From the NCBI GenBank assembly GCA_026708685.1, contig JAPOUL010000117.1, forward strand, positions 1-64,000: a stretch of 64,000 nucleotides of DNA, written 5' to 3'. A program made the translations under genes and the position numbers. The stretch comes from Bacteroidota bacterium (GTDB lineage Bacteria > Bacteroidota > Rhodothermia > Rhodothermales > Bin80). A model generated the notes under the pieces. It worked only from the letters and a program-made list of their open reading frames with translations. It had not been told where the DNA came from and searched no databases. This document shows positions 46,393-54,994 of this stretch, piece by piece; position 1 is the stretch's first letter; each line of letters opens with the position of its first letter.

Positions 46393-47232
46393 ATGTTTAG
46401 AAAACGTATTTGTTGTTATTCGTGGATTGTCTTTCTGATTGCATTGACAGGGATCAATGTGCAAGCACAATCAATCCGTTTTGAAAGTAGTGAAGGGGAG
46501 TTGAAGGTCAATGGTAAGGCGATCGTTGTGGATGACCAGATCCAAGATCTAACCCTTGATCAATCTGATTTTAGTTTACAGATGATCGGGAACTTCCCAA
46601 TGCTTGTGGATATCAATGGAGTGCTGTATGAAGTATGGGACGATCGCATCGTCAAGGCAACACGGATCGCAGATCCACATTATCGACTGCTTCTTGAAGA
46701 TGACGGTACCTTCATTGCTGTAGAGTCTTCGGTATCTGGGGATCTTGATGACATCGCTAATCGTTTCTCGGAGTCATTTGAAGATCTATTATCCACGACA
46801 GCTAAGTCTGGACTTTGGGAATCCTTAATGAATCAGGCTTCTCAGATGTCATCCAATGTTGTGTCTCTCACCAGCGAAGCTGCCAATTTGCTAGAATTTT
46901 CTAATTACTTGACGAATGTTCGGGATGGAAGCAGTGAGTTATTTGAGCTTTTGAGGAACGAATGGAAAGCGGAGATTGAGGCTATGAAGATGGCCGCTTC
47001 TATTCAGAGGCTTGAGCCAGGAACGGAGAGAGACGAAGCCATTGAAGAGCTAAGGAAAAAACTTGAAGTGATTTTTTTGATGAAACAAGAGAATCGAAAG
47101 ATTGAAATCAAGCATCTTGAAATGGAGGTTGATCGATTGCAGCAAAGACTAATGGAAAGATCTGAGGCTAAGGATCGTCTAATTGATGCGAGGTTGAATG
47201 AGTTGTTGGCAATGACTCATTCAATATATTGA
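46393..47232 (+). CDS. Secreted coiled-coil protein, sigma operon
   Basis: A 279-residue exported protein (signal peptide ending GINVQAQ) that I do not recognise. It has a beta-rich N-terminal part, a middle section of Ser-rich helices, and a highly charged C-terminal coiled coil (EELRKKLEVIFLMKQENRKI, then KHLEMEVDRLQQRLMERSEA). The C terminus is alike in pattern to that of the next gene product, so the two are partly paralogous. It is 15 bp after the anti-sigma gene. A periplasmic sensor or chaperone role, like the helical CpxP/Spy proteins, is a guess only. Confidence 0.75.
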   Translation: MFRKRICCYSWIVFLIALTGINVQAQSIRFESSEGELKVNGKAIVVDDQIQDLTLDQSDFSLQMIGNFPMLVDINGVLYEVWDDRIVKATRIADPHYRLLLEDDGTFIAVESSVSGDLDDIANRFSESFEDLLSTTAKSGLWESLMNQASQMSSNVVSLTSEAANLLEFSNYLTNVRDGSSELFELLRNEWKAEIEAMKMAASIQRLEPGTERDEAIEELRKKLEVIFLMKQENRKIEIKHLEMEVDRLQQRLMERSEAKDRLIDARLNELLAMTHSIY

Positions 47233-47252
47233 TTATTCTAAACATTTTAGTC

Positions 47253-48164
47253 ATGAAACAAGTTTTTTCATTCTTCAAGCTCACGCTCATTATCCTGATC
47301 TGTACTGTTTACCGAGTTGATGCTCAACCCGACTCACAAAACAGAGTACATGATGTAGAGATCAATACTCAAGGTGTCACCTTGGTTGTCATCTACCACG
47401 ATGGCACAGAGTCAGACAGTACTCATAGGAGACTACGTATTGAGCGAGAGATCACGATTGATGCTGATGGGGATACAACCATTGTGACCGATTTGGTGAG
47501 CCCCCCGCGAATGAGAGGTCGCCGACATAAGGCAGGACCGGGGCGGTATGTTAATCATAAACGTATTCGTCTCCGACATCCATCGGACCATTCTATTTCC
47601 TCAGATGATGTGGAGATCAATTCTCAGGGTGACACTTTGATGATCATCCATCATGGCGATGGAGAGTTCATCATGCCGAAGAGAAGAATGCAGATAGAGC
47701 GAGAGCTCAGGATTGATTCCGATGGTGATACCACCATGGTCACTGAATTGGTGAGACCTTCACGAATGAGAGGTCGTAGGCATCATCAAAGGTATCGTAG
47801 ACACAGGGGATCTTCTCATCAACATGGTCATCCCAGATTTCGGCATCAAATACATCACTCAGATCATCATCCATCTGAAGATGAGATCACGCTTCAGCAG
47901 ATGGAAAAGAAAGCACGGGAGTTAGCCAGTGAGGTACGTGGTGCTGATGAAGATTCCTATGCAGAAAAGCGGGAGGCACTTCGGGTACAACTTCACAAAA
48001 TATTTGATTTTAAGCATGAGATTAAATCCAAGCAATTGACTCGACAACGACTGGAACTGGACACTCAGACTCAATCTATGGAAGAGCGACATAACAACCG
48101 AGAAATCATCATTGAAGATCGTATGAATCAGATCCTTGGTAGAGGATCCTCATACCATTGGTAG
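47253..48164 (+). CDS. Secreted His-rich protein with internal duplication and coiled coil
   Basis: A 303-residue exported protein (signal peptide ending YRVDAQ) with two copies of a ~60-residue unit. Each unit has VEIN-T/S-QG, then IERE and ID-A/S-DGDTT, and ends in RMRGRRH (about residues 33-92 and 118-178). A basic, His-rich stretch follows (HHQRYRRHRGSSHQHGHPR), then a charged coiled coil (REALRVQLHKIFDFKHEIK) resembling the tail of the previous gene product. His clusters suggest metal binding. Start is the Met that gives the signal peptide, 20 bp after the upstream stop. Function unknown. Confidence 0.75.
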   Translation: MKQVFSFFKLTLIILICTVYRVDAQPDSQNRVHDVEINTQGVTLVVIYHDGTESDSTHRRLRIEREITIDADGDTTIVTDLVSPPRMRGRRHKAGPGRYVNHKRIRLRHPSDHSISSDDVEINSQGDTLMIIHHGDGEFIMPKRRMQIERELRIDSDGDTTMVTELVRPSRMRGRRHHQRYRRHRGSSHQHGHPRFRHQIHHSDHHPSEDEITLQQMEKKARELASEVRGADEDSYAEKREALRVQLHKIFDFKHEIKSKQLTRQRLELDTQTQSMEERHNNREIIIEDRMNQILGRGSSYHW

Positions 48165-48292
48165 TGTGATAGAACCATAAATATAGTCTGGGGGGAACTT
48201 AACTCAATGAGGAGCTCCGAATGATCGATACAGTGTTTTTCGGGCAATTTAGCAGCTGGGTATCCTTGATAGGATGAGGTTTGGTAAAGTTC

Positions 48293-48390
48293 GAGGCTTT
48301 TGCAAAACCTCAGCGTTTCAGCAGAAATATTACCATAGAGCACCCTTGGTGCATCTTTTAGAATTGGCCGGTAGGTTTTGCAAACGGCTC
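48293..48390 (-). repeat. MITE-like repeat, copy D (intact)
   Basis: A 98-bp copy in inverse orientation to copies A-C. It matches copy C at 95 of 98 positions, has both terminal inverted repeats, and is flanked by GTTC on each side (48289-48292 and 48391-48394), a 4-bp target duplication. Confidence 0.88.
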
Positions 48391-48435
48391 GTTCTATATT
48401 CAGATAATTTGATGGCTTTTGTTAAAATGAAACCT

Positions 48436-48531
48436 GAGGCTTTTGCAAAACATCAGATTTTCGTAGAAGTATTGCTCTGAAGTACCTGTGACGTATTTTT
48501 TAGAGTTGACAAGGAGGTTTTGCAAAAGGCT
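48436..48531 (-). repeat. MITE-like repeat, copy E
   Basis: A diverged copy 45 bp after copy D in the same orientation. It keeps GAGGCTTTTGCAAAAC at the left end and AGGTTTTGCAAAAGGCT at the right end; the centre is altered and no target duplication is visible. Confidence 0.75.
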
Positions 48532-48605
48532 ACTTATACAATTTATTGGGTTTCAGTGTCAAATATTACCTGATCAACTTGAAAATAGCGATTTCTATTG
48601 GACTA

Positions 48606-48931
48606 TTGGAAAAACATCCTTTTGAGGTAATTTTTGGGTTTCCATATCCCACTCATCCATTTTGGGGATTAAAGGCATTTCTTCCCGATGCTAAGCACTT
48701 GAAAGTTATGAGGGTTGAAGATCGGGGTAGTAAAGTTTTCCTTGAAGATGATTCTGTATGGGACATTTATTTCTTGACTTGGGTAAGACTTCCAATTGGA
48801 TTCCACAGAAAACGAAAGTCGTCATTCGTAAGGGAGATGGCCAGTCCTCGCTCCATGATACTCTCCTATACGAAGTGTATTATGAAGGTAGTGTTGTAAA
48901 TGCACGGAGAATTGAATTGGAAGACCAATGA
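48606..48931 (+). pseudogene. Frameshifted copy of the 108-residue island gene
   Basis: This stretch aligns along its length with the intact gene at 49236-49562, starting at a TTG (GAAAAACATCCT follows) where the other copy has ATG. The first ~57 codons are alike (FEVIFGFPYPTHPFW, DAKHLKVM, SVWDIYF). A one-base deletion near 48773 then shifts the frame; the original frame can be followed again to a stop at 48929-48931 (RIELEDQ). The DNA beyond the stop repeats the start of the FRG gene before diverging. It is a decayed duplicate. Confidence 0.8.
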
Positions 48932-49235
48932 TCAAGTGAAGAGCATATACTTTGAAAATAGTATTTGCTGTCGTTGGACTTAGACAAGAGTGATCATCAA
49001 TGATTACTTAAAATATGAGATCATCAAAATTAGTCAATAAAAATCTTGCCCATCATGGGTGTATTTCTAAGCTACGTTCTGAACTTGTATCCCTTGTTGA
49101 TGGATTAATTTATATTACTCGTATAACCAATAACCTGAAGATCTCGTGTAAAAATGAAACTACTAACAAATTCTGCAGTTATAGTTTTCCGTACAGTCAT
49201 CTTGTCAATTTTATCACAATCATTTTACAAGACGA
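48932..49235. other. Stretch between the duplicated island genes
   Basis: About 300 AT-rich bases. The first ~40 repeat the 5' end of the FRG gene (TTTGAAAATAG...TTTGCT). An 81-codon frame at 49015-49260 (MRSSKLVNKNLAHHG...) runs 25 bp into the next gene; it has no recognised domain and may be a remnant. Confidence 0.4.
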
Positions 49236-49562
49236 ATGGAGAAGGATCCTTTTGAGGTAATTTTTGGATTTCCTTATCCCACTCATCCATTTTGGGGACA
49301 TAAGGCATTTCTTCCCGGTGCTAAGCACTTGCGAGTCATGAAGATTGAACAGCGGGGGCATACAGTTTTCCTTGAAGATGGTTCTGTATGGGACATTTAT
49401 TTCTTTGATTCTGCTAAACCCACAAGATGGATTCCAGAGAAGACGAAAGTTGTCGTTCGAGATGGGGATGGTAGATCCTCATACTATGATACTCTTTTAG
49501 AAGAAGCAGATTATGACGGTAGTGTTGTAAATGCGAGGAGAATTGAATGGAAAGACGAATGA
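49236..49562 (+). CDS. Uncharacterised 108-residue island protein
   Basis: A small soluble protein with no domain I recognise with confidence. It is rich in beta-type patterns: VIFGFPYPTHPFWG, KIEQRGHTVFLEDGSVWDIY, WIPEKTKVVVRDGDG. The central strand-DG-strand pattern is loosely like DUF2442-type antitoxin folds. It lies directly before the FRG-domain gene, whose frame overlaps its end. A frameshifted duplicate lies 630 bp upstream. Position beside a likely toxin or defence gene suggests a neutralising or accessory role, but this is inference. Confidence 0.65.
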   Translation: MEKDPFEVIFGFPYPTHPFWGHKAFLPGAKHLRVMKIEQRGHTVFLEDGSVWDIYFFDSAKPTRWIPEKTKVVVRDGDGRSSYYDTLLEEADYDGSVVNARRIEWKDE

Positions 49563-50424
49563 TCAATTGAAGAACATTCATTTTGAAAATAGCGATTTGC
49601 TATGGGATTATCTCATCAATATGCAAAGACGAGAAAATCGATTTAAAGAGTTAATTTATCGAGGTCATGCTGATGCAGAATGGCTACTTATACCAACAAT
49701 TTACCGATTCAAATATACTAGTGGCTTGAATTTTCCCAAGTATACGACTCAGATAGCTGAACAACAACTAAAGGATGAGTTTTATTTATTGAAACATTTC
49801 ATCTATGGATGTGATGAAGTGGGTGTTTCTGTCCCTAATGACTCTATTGAATTTAGAAATCGTAATCTATCAGATATAAAAATTCAGGAGTATTGTAGAC
49901 AGCCTTCCACATGGCCCAGTGATGAATTAATTGAACCCATGGTCATGGCAAGGTTACATGGGCTTCCCACTAGACTCTTGGATTGGTCAAGAAATCCTTT
50001 TGTTGCAGTTTACTTTGCTGTGACTGATGCTCTTAGAATGCAAAATAGATGGCTTTCTGGGCAGAAAATTGCTATTTTCGTGTTGTCAATAGACAAAGAA
50101 TTTCGAGATTCAAATAATCAATTTAGAATACTTCATGTGCGTGGATCTATTTCTACAAATGTAGTTGCACAGCAGGGTTTATTCACGCTAAACCCCATTA
50201 TTGAGGATAGAAAAGAACCTATGGTCATCAAAAGTTTTGAGGACTTCTTAAACGATCAATCATCCCTTGTCAAACTAACAATACCAATTGAAGAATCTCT
50301 TAATCTGTTCTACCTTTGCAATAAATTTAACTGCAATGCTGCAAGGCTTTTTCCCAATGCTGATGGAGCATGTATGTACTCAATTGATCAGTATCTTTCT
50401 ATGGAGGCATATAGAGTTAGTTGA
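49531..50424 (+). CDS. FRG-domain protein
   Basis: FRG domains (named for a Phe-Arg-Gly motif) occur in phage-defence and toxin-like contexts; their reaction is unknown. The 297-residue protein has the core blocks IYRGHADAEWLLIPTIYR near residue 42, MARLHGLPTRLLDWSRNPF near 138, VAVYFA and the late VVAQQGLFTLN. The frame could start at ATG 49531, overlapping the previous gene by 32 bp, or at TTG 49567, just after that gene's stop; both keep the domain whole. Codon use is more AT-rich than in the core genes around it, and repeats flank the locus, suggesting horizontal acquisition. Confidence 0.87.
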   Translation: MRGELNGKTNDQLKNIHFENSDLLWDYLINMQRRENRFKELIYRGHADAEWLLIPTIYRFKYTSGLNFPKYTTQIAEQQLKDEFYLLKHFIYGCDEVGVSVPNDSIEFRNRNLSDIKIQEYCRQPSTWPSDELIEPMVMARLHGLPTRLLDWSRNPFVAVYFAVTDALRMQNRWLSGQKIAIFVLSIDKEFRDSNNQFRILHVRGSISTNVVAQQGLFTLNPIIEDRKEPMVIKSFEDFLNDQSSLVKLTIPIEESLNLFYLCNKFNCNAARLFPNADGACMYSIDQYLSMEAYRVS

Positions 50425-50915
50425 ATCAGTTATTTTGATTCGTCAGAATTTATCTTATTCTCAACAGAGAATTGCCATCTTTATATTGAATTTTGTCATT
50501 TTGATCAACAGAATCGTTCCAAAATATATCGGCAACTATGGAGGCTTTTGGGAAACCTCTGGTTTATAATAGAATTATTGCCTTAGAGTACTTTTGAGCA
50601 TTTTAACAGTTAACCAAGAGGTTTAGAATATCCACTGTAAAGATAAATGAAGCGTTATGATCAAGTCTGTTTTGAACGGTTCATTCATATGGTTTACTCA
50701 GAGTATACATACAGAAACTGTTCATTTCAAATGAGATGTTTCCAATTTGATCTACGAATATCAATCATGAGTCTCGGTAATTGTCTTACTTGAAACTGAC
50801 TCAATCAGGTAGTTTACAAATTCTTCATGTTTTTAAGTCCGCCCATATGTGATCTTCAATCTTACACACTCTGTCCATGTTTCCAGAATTTAATGGTCAT
50901 CTTGATCATAAGTAG
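50425..50915. other. Right edge of the second island
   Basis: About 490 bp with no supported gene, containing the eroded repeat copy F. The AT-rich remainder precedes the acyl-CoA ligase gene; an in-frame TAG sits directly before that gene's ATG. Confidence 0.5.
50541..50627 (-). repeat. MITE-like repeat, copy F (eroded)
   Basis: A shortened, diverged copy in the orientation of D and E. It keeps GAGGCTTTTGGGAAACCTC at the left end and CCAAGAGGTTT at the right end. The internal hairpin is lost. Confidence 0.6.
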
Positions 50916-52160
50916 ATGAGTTACGATATCACATCAACAGTAGGAATCTGTTTGGATACCAGCTGGATGGCCGTCCACTCCCTATTGAACAACATTCAGA
51001 TAGGAGTTTCAGTCTGCATGATGAGTACTCGTTGGCCTGAATCCAATGTTGATCGGTCGTTGGATGCATTAGGGATTCAGCAAGTGATCACTTATAGAAA
51101 AGATTTAAAGACTCGTACTGTTGAGCCGAACGTAATGGAAACCAACAAAATAGATCATTACGATCTATCAAAAGTCTCAAATCAAGTAGGGACAATGATC
51201 TTTACATCTGGTTCAAGTGCTCAGCCAAAAGCCGTATTCCATTCCATTCGACATCATCTATATAGTGCACTTAGAGTCGCAGAAGAATTGAAACTAGGCC
51301 CACAAGATCGGTGGCTACTCAGTCTTCCTCTATGGCATGTTTCGGGCATTAGTATTGTATTCAGGTGTCTGATCGCTGGTGCAGAAGTAGTCATCCCTGA
51401 TTCTCATATGCCACTTCTTGAATCACTCTCCCAATATAAAATCACGCATGTCTCGTTGGTTTCTACCCAACTGTTACAGGTCATGGATACATCTCCTCCC
51501 GACTGTTTACGCGTTGCTATCGTGGGAGGAGGACCAATTTCACATCAAATGATTGATACAGCAAGATATCATGGATGGCCGATTCTAACCACCTACGGCA
51601 TGACGGAAACCAGTTCAATGGTGACACTCAGCGACGAACAATCAGATCCGAGCTCCTCTGGGAGAGTACTCCAAGGTCATGAACTGATGATTGCATCCGA
51701 TCAGGAAATTCTCGTTCGCAGTCCATCGGTATGTTCTGGTTATCTCTCTGAAAATCGATTGAAAAGCGTCGTAGATGAATACGGATGGTATCATTCAGGA
51801 GATTTAGGAGAAATGGACCAGTCAGGAAACCTTTATCTTCTCGGACGAAAAGATTACATGTTTATTTCGGGTGGAGAGAATATCAGCCCAGAAGAAATTC
51901 AGTCATGGATCAACAACTATCCAGATGTCTTGGAATCCATCGTAATTCCAATACCAGATCCTATATTTGGACACCGTCCTGTAGCATTTATTCGTGGACT
52001 TGTATCTATGGAATCTATTTCTGAGTATCTAGCTAAACATCTGCCAAAATTTAAAGTACCTACTTTGTATCCATGGCCAGAAAATGTCATCTCACACCAT
52101 GGCAAATATGATCGCGAAAGCCTCATCCAATTAGCCAATGATCTTCAAGAAAAAAGTTGA
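50916..52160 (+). CDS. AMP-dependent acyl-CoA ligase, MenE-like
   Basis: A 414-residue member of the ANL superfamily, most like o-succinylbenzoate-CoA ligase of menaquinone synthesis. Core motifs are present: IFTSGSSAQPKAV, TYGMTETSSMV, YHSGDLG, GRKDYMFISGGENISPEEIQ, and the catalytic Lys in HHGKYDRESL. It is short at the N terminus: it begins where relatives are about 40-50 residues in, and an in-frame TAG precedes the ATG, so no longer version exists. No other men genes are nearby, so the substrate may be a different acid. It converges on the GPP34-P450 gene. Confidence 0.8.
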   Translation: MSYDITSTVGICLDTSWMAVHSLLNNIQIGVSVCMMSTRWPESNVDRSLDALGIQQVITYRKDLKTRTVEPNVMETNKIDHYDLSKVSNQVGTMIFTSGSSAQPKAVFHSIRHHLYSALRVAEELKLGPQDRWLLSLPLWHVSGISIVFRCLIAGAEVVIPDSHMPLLESLSQYKITHVSLVSTQLLQVMDTSPPDCLRVAIVGGGPISHQMIDTARYHGWPILTTYGMTETSSMVTLSDEQSDPSSSGRVLQGHELMIASDQEILVRSPSVCSGYLSENRLKSVVDEYGWYHSGDLGEMDQSGNLYLLGRKDYMFISGGENISPEEIQSWINNYPDVLESIVIPIPDPIFGHRPVAFIRGLVSMESISEYLAKHLPKFKVPTLYPWPENVISHHGKYDRESLIQLANDLQEKS

Positions 52161-52275
52161 TAGGCGTATGAGAGCATCTCAAATGGACTACGTTACCATT
52201 AAAGTGCGAACCATGACATCAGTCACTATCTCAGTTTTTAGGATTGTAAATCCCATAAGCACGACCAGTACTTCG

Positions 52276-54426
52276 TCAAGACTGGCCAAACTGTGCACTG
52301 AACGGGCACTGGGGTGGTGGATCTATTGAGAGGTCTTGGTGTGAAGATAGTGGTTTACCTTTGTAGGTTGCAACTACCCTGCGCGACAGCGCGATCTTGA
52401 ATTTTTTTGAAGCAATTGGCACACCATCAAAGATCAATTTCAGGTTGTAGTTTGGAGGATCCATGGATAGATGACGGGAATGGAGAATCATTGCTAAACA
52501 GAAGATCAAATGAATATCCGCAATGCTACTACCCAAGCAACGATGGGTACCAAAGCCATAAGGCATGTAGACCCCAAGCTGACGATGTTCCATCCGATCA
52601 GGGAGATATCGATCAATGTCAAACGTCTCTGGGTTCGGGAAAAATTCTTTGCAATAATGGGGTACACAAAATGGAATCAGAAGTGGTGTTCCTGCCTTAA
52701 TCGTGTAACCACCAAAGTCAAACGTATTAATGGCCGTTCGAAATACGGAGTTAAAAGGATTATACAAGCGGAGAGTTTCCATGATTAACCGGGGGATGAC
52801 ATCCAACTTGCCTAATGTTTGCGGAATTAATTCATCAGGATGTAGAAATAGGTCATCCGCCTCTTTTTGGGCCTCTTTCAGGGTTTCGGGATGCTTCAGC
52901 AGTAGATATAGTGCAGATGTTGCAGTGCTGGCGGTTGTATGCATTCCAGCGAAAATTGGCCCCAAACTGGAAATTCTGACTTCCTGCTCTGGCATAAACT
53001 GAGGCGATTTTCGATGAAATTCCAACAGGGCTTTCAGAACACGACTTTTACGATCATCCTCAGAGGTTTGCAGGTTATGATCTACGGCTGACGAAAAAAT
53101 ACTGAAAAACCCTCTTTTTGCTTTCTGAAGCTTTTTATTTTTTAAGACATAATTATTGAATAGATCTGGAATGAATTGAAGAATGGTCATCGAGACCAAC
53201 CGACGCATGAAAAAATCCAGATCATCAACTTGTTGTGTCGTTGGAGTGTATCCATTGCAGGCAAGTGCAATGGATTTGGCCGTAAGTTGAGTGAACATAT
53301 GACCGACACTATGGGTGCCTGTGGTGGGGACTTCGTCCTGAATCACATTTTGAATCTCAGGGAGTACAGCCAGATATTCCTTCGCAGAAAACCCTGGAGA
53401 CAATCCTTTTCTGAGTTTGAGATGATCCTCCCCATCCATGGATAGAAGAAGTCTTGGTGTATCCATTGCTACTGCGAATGAACCATAGGCATCGTGACTC
53501 CGAAATAAAGACCGTCCTCTTTTTTGGCAAAAAAGATTTGCTTCGGGGCCTGCAAGAACGACAAGTTCATTACGAAAATCACGAATGCGGAAAACAGGCC
53601 CCAGAGAATTATAAAATTTTGCAAGTGGAACGGTAGGGACGGGTCGGATGATGTGGGAGTGTCCAACCAATGGTAATGCTTCAGGAGCGAGCGGAGGTCT
53701 TGAGGTTGTTGTAGAGGTTAGATTACAATAAATCCTCTGGAGAGTGTCCCTCCCTTCATGAATTTTGCGAGATTCAGATATAGATGTTCTAATGGATCGT
53801 CCAATAGAATCCATTTGAGTAATTAGCTGAATCCGATCTGCTCTCTCATTGGAAAGAGATCTTGTGAAGATATGATCCTTAATCCCGGTTGCTTCAACCA
53901 AACCAATCAGCATGACCTCTCTGGGAGACGGTATCTCATCTGTCATTACGATGTTGGTGATTCTTAATAGAGCATCAAGTCCATTGGGAAGGGGGATGTT
54001 AGGGTATCGCCCTGTTAATTCTACATGGTCATCCAAGCTGATGAGTCCACCAGGATCCCGGTGAAAAATGCCCCTCGCAATGAGCCGATCGAGTGAATGA
54101 CGTCGAATGTGATTAATGATTTCCACCGAAGAGAAGTGCTTGACCCATTGGTCAATGGTAGATTTATTGGATTGTTGTTGATCAATGATGTTCAAACAAT
54201 AGTCCAGAATTTCATCGCCCGTTGGACTTGAGTCCATGAGGATGAGATCGCTCAGTGTGGTGTCAATTCGTTGAGCATTGGCAAGATCCATGAGGACTGC
54301 ACCTGCGAACGCACACCGTAGATCAAGATCAGTTGTATCGACTATGCCTCCATGGTGCCGATCAATGAGTAAAAGATGTAACTCTTCAGTCAACAAGAGA
54401 TCATCAGAAGACTTGATAGCAGACAT
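52276..54426 (-). CDS. GPP34-cytochrome P450 fusion protein
   Basis: A 716-residue protein with two domains rarely if ever seen joined. Residues about 1-230 resemble GPP34 (GOLPH3-like; LLLTEELHLLLIDRHHGGIV, LRCAFAGAVLMDLANAQRID), an acidic-lipid-binding fold in eukaryotes. Residues about 250-690 are a cytochrome P450: I-helix FAGMHTTAS (His as in CYP51-type enzymes instead of the usual acidic residue), ExxR motif ETLR, and haem loop YGFGTHRCLG with the Cys ligand near residue 630. A proline-rich tail (SIDPPPQCPFSAQFGQS) ends it. Start is MSAIKSSDDLLLTEE; an upstream Met adds a hydrophobic leader. The P450 probably oxidises a lipid or sterol-like substrate held near membranes by the GPP34 part; that is inference. 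Confidence 0.85.
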   Translation of the reverse strand: MSAIKSSDDLLLTEELHLLLIDRHHGGIVDTTDLDLRCAFAGAVLMDLANAQRIDTTLSDLILMDSSPTGDEILDYCLNIIDQQQSNKSTIDQWVKHFSSVEIINHIRRHSLDRLIARGIFHRDPGGLISLDDHVELTGRYPNIPLPNGLDALLRITNIVMTDEIPSPREVMLIGLVEATGIKDHIFTRSLSNERADRIQLITQMDSIGRSIRTSISESRKIHEGRDTLQRIYCNLTSTTTSRPPLAPEALPLVGHSHIIRPVPTVPLAKFYNSLGPVFRIRDFRNELVVLAGPEANLFCQKRGRSLFRSHDAYGSFAVAMDTPRLLLSMDGEDHLKLRKGLSPGFSAKEYLAVLPEIQNVIQDEVPTTGTHSVGHMFTQLTAKSIALACNGYTPTTQQVDDLDFFMRRLVSMTILQFIPDLFNNYVLKNKKLQKAKRGFFSIFSSAVDHNLQTSEDDRKSRVLKALLEFHRKSPQFMPEQEVRISSLGPIFAGMHTTASTATSALYLLLKHPETLKEAQKEADDLFLHPDELIPQTLGKLDVIPRLIMETLRLYNPFNSVFRTAINTFDFGGYTIKAGTPLLIPFCVPHYCKEFFPNPETFDIDRYLPDRMEHRQLGVYMPYGFGTHRCLGSSIADIHLIFCLAMILHSRHLSMDPPNYNLKLIFDGVPIASKKFKIALSRRVVATYKGKPLSSHQDLSIDPPPQCPFSAQFGQS

Positions 54427-54994
54427 GGATAAGGTGAGGAGAATGAAAAGACGGTCTATGCAAGAGAACCGCAACCGATGAATAATAGTAGGAGCGTGCT
54501 ATATCCAGCAAGCTCATCAATGCGGAGATCACATCTTGGAGAACATGCAATGTTATAGCTACAGCTACATGCCAATAAAGATTGAACAAAATATGAAGAA
54601 GAATGATCTATCATAGCCATAGGGTTTTGAGTTGATTAATCATTCCAATAGAGTTTAATAGTTATAGATTACCGGTGACGTATCCCGATTGAGACGAAAA
54701 ACTCTTGTCATCATTGGAGTTAGAAGTAATGATGGTGAAAAGTTTTGTTCAGTCTATGTTGAAAGATATTCTCATTTGTCAGATAAGATGGTTTTAAGAA
54801 GGCTTTCATCTTCTTTTGATGAAGAGACTGATCAACAAAAAGATATAAATCGTTTGATATCCAATCAAAAGTTTTTGATTGGATCCGCCCATCACAGATA
54901 GAGCACTCTTCATCTGATGAAACAGAAAACAATCATTGCCGTGAAAGAAATAATCTTTTCACCTGTCTGACCAATCTCATTCCAGTCAACCCAC
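54427..54994. other. Intergenic region with a perfect inverted repeat
   Basis: About 570 bp without a supported gene. ATCCAATCAAAA and its complement form a perfect 12-bp inverted repeat with a 2-base loop at 54859-54884. A 70-codon frame overlapping it (54689-54901) has no family resemblance and is not called. Confidence 0.45.

Larger units (their letters stand above)
48165..48605. other. Left edge of the second accessory island
   Basis: About 440 bp with repeat copies D and E and no supported gene. A 68-codon frame here is simply the repeat read through. At about 48572-48605 a short stretch (GATCAACTTGAAAATAGCGA...) repeats the 5' end of the downstream FRG gene. Confidence 0.6.

Noticed and set aside
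49015-49260. 81-codon frame between the duplicated island genes
   Set aside because: It could be a gene remnant, but no homology is recognised and it overlaps the intact gene; mentioned only in the intergenic entry.
54689-54901. 70-codon plus-strand frame upstream of the YbaK-like gene
   Set aside because: Its end is formed by the inverted repeat at 54859-54884, and no domain is visible.
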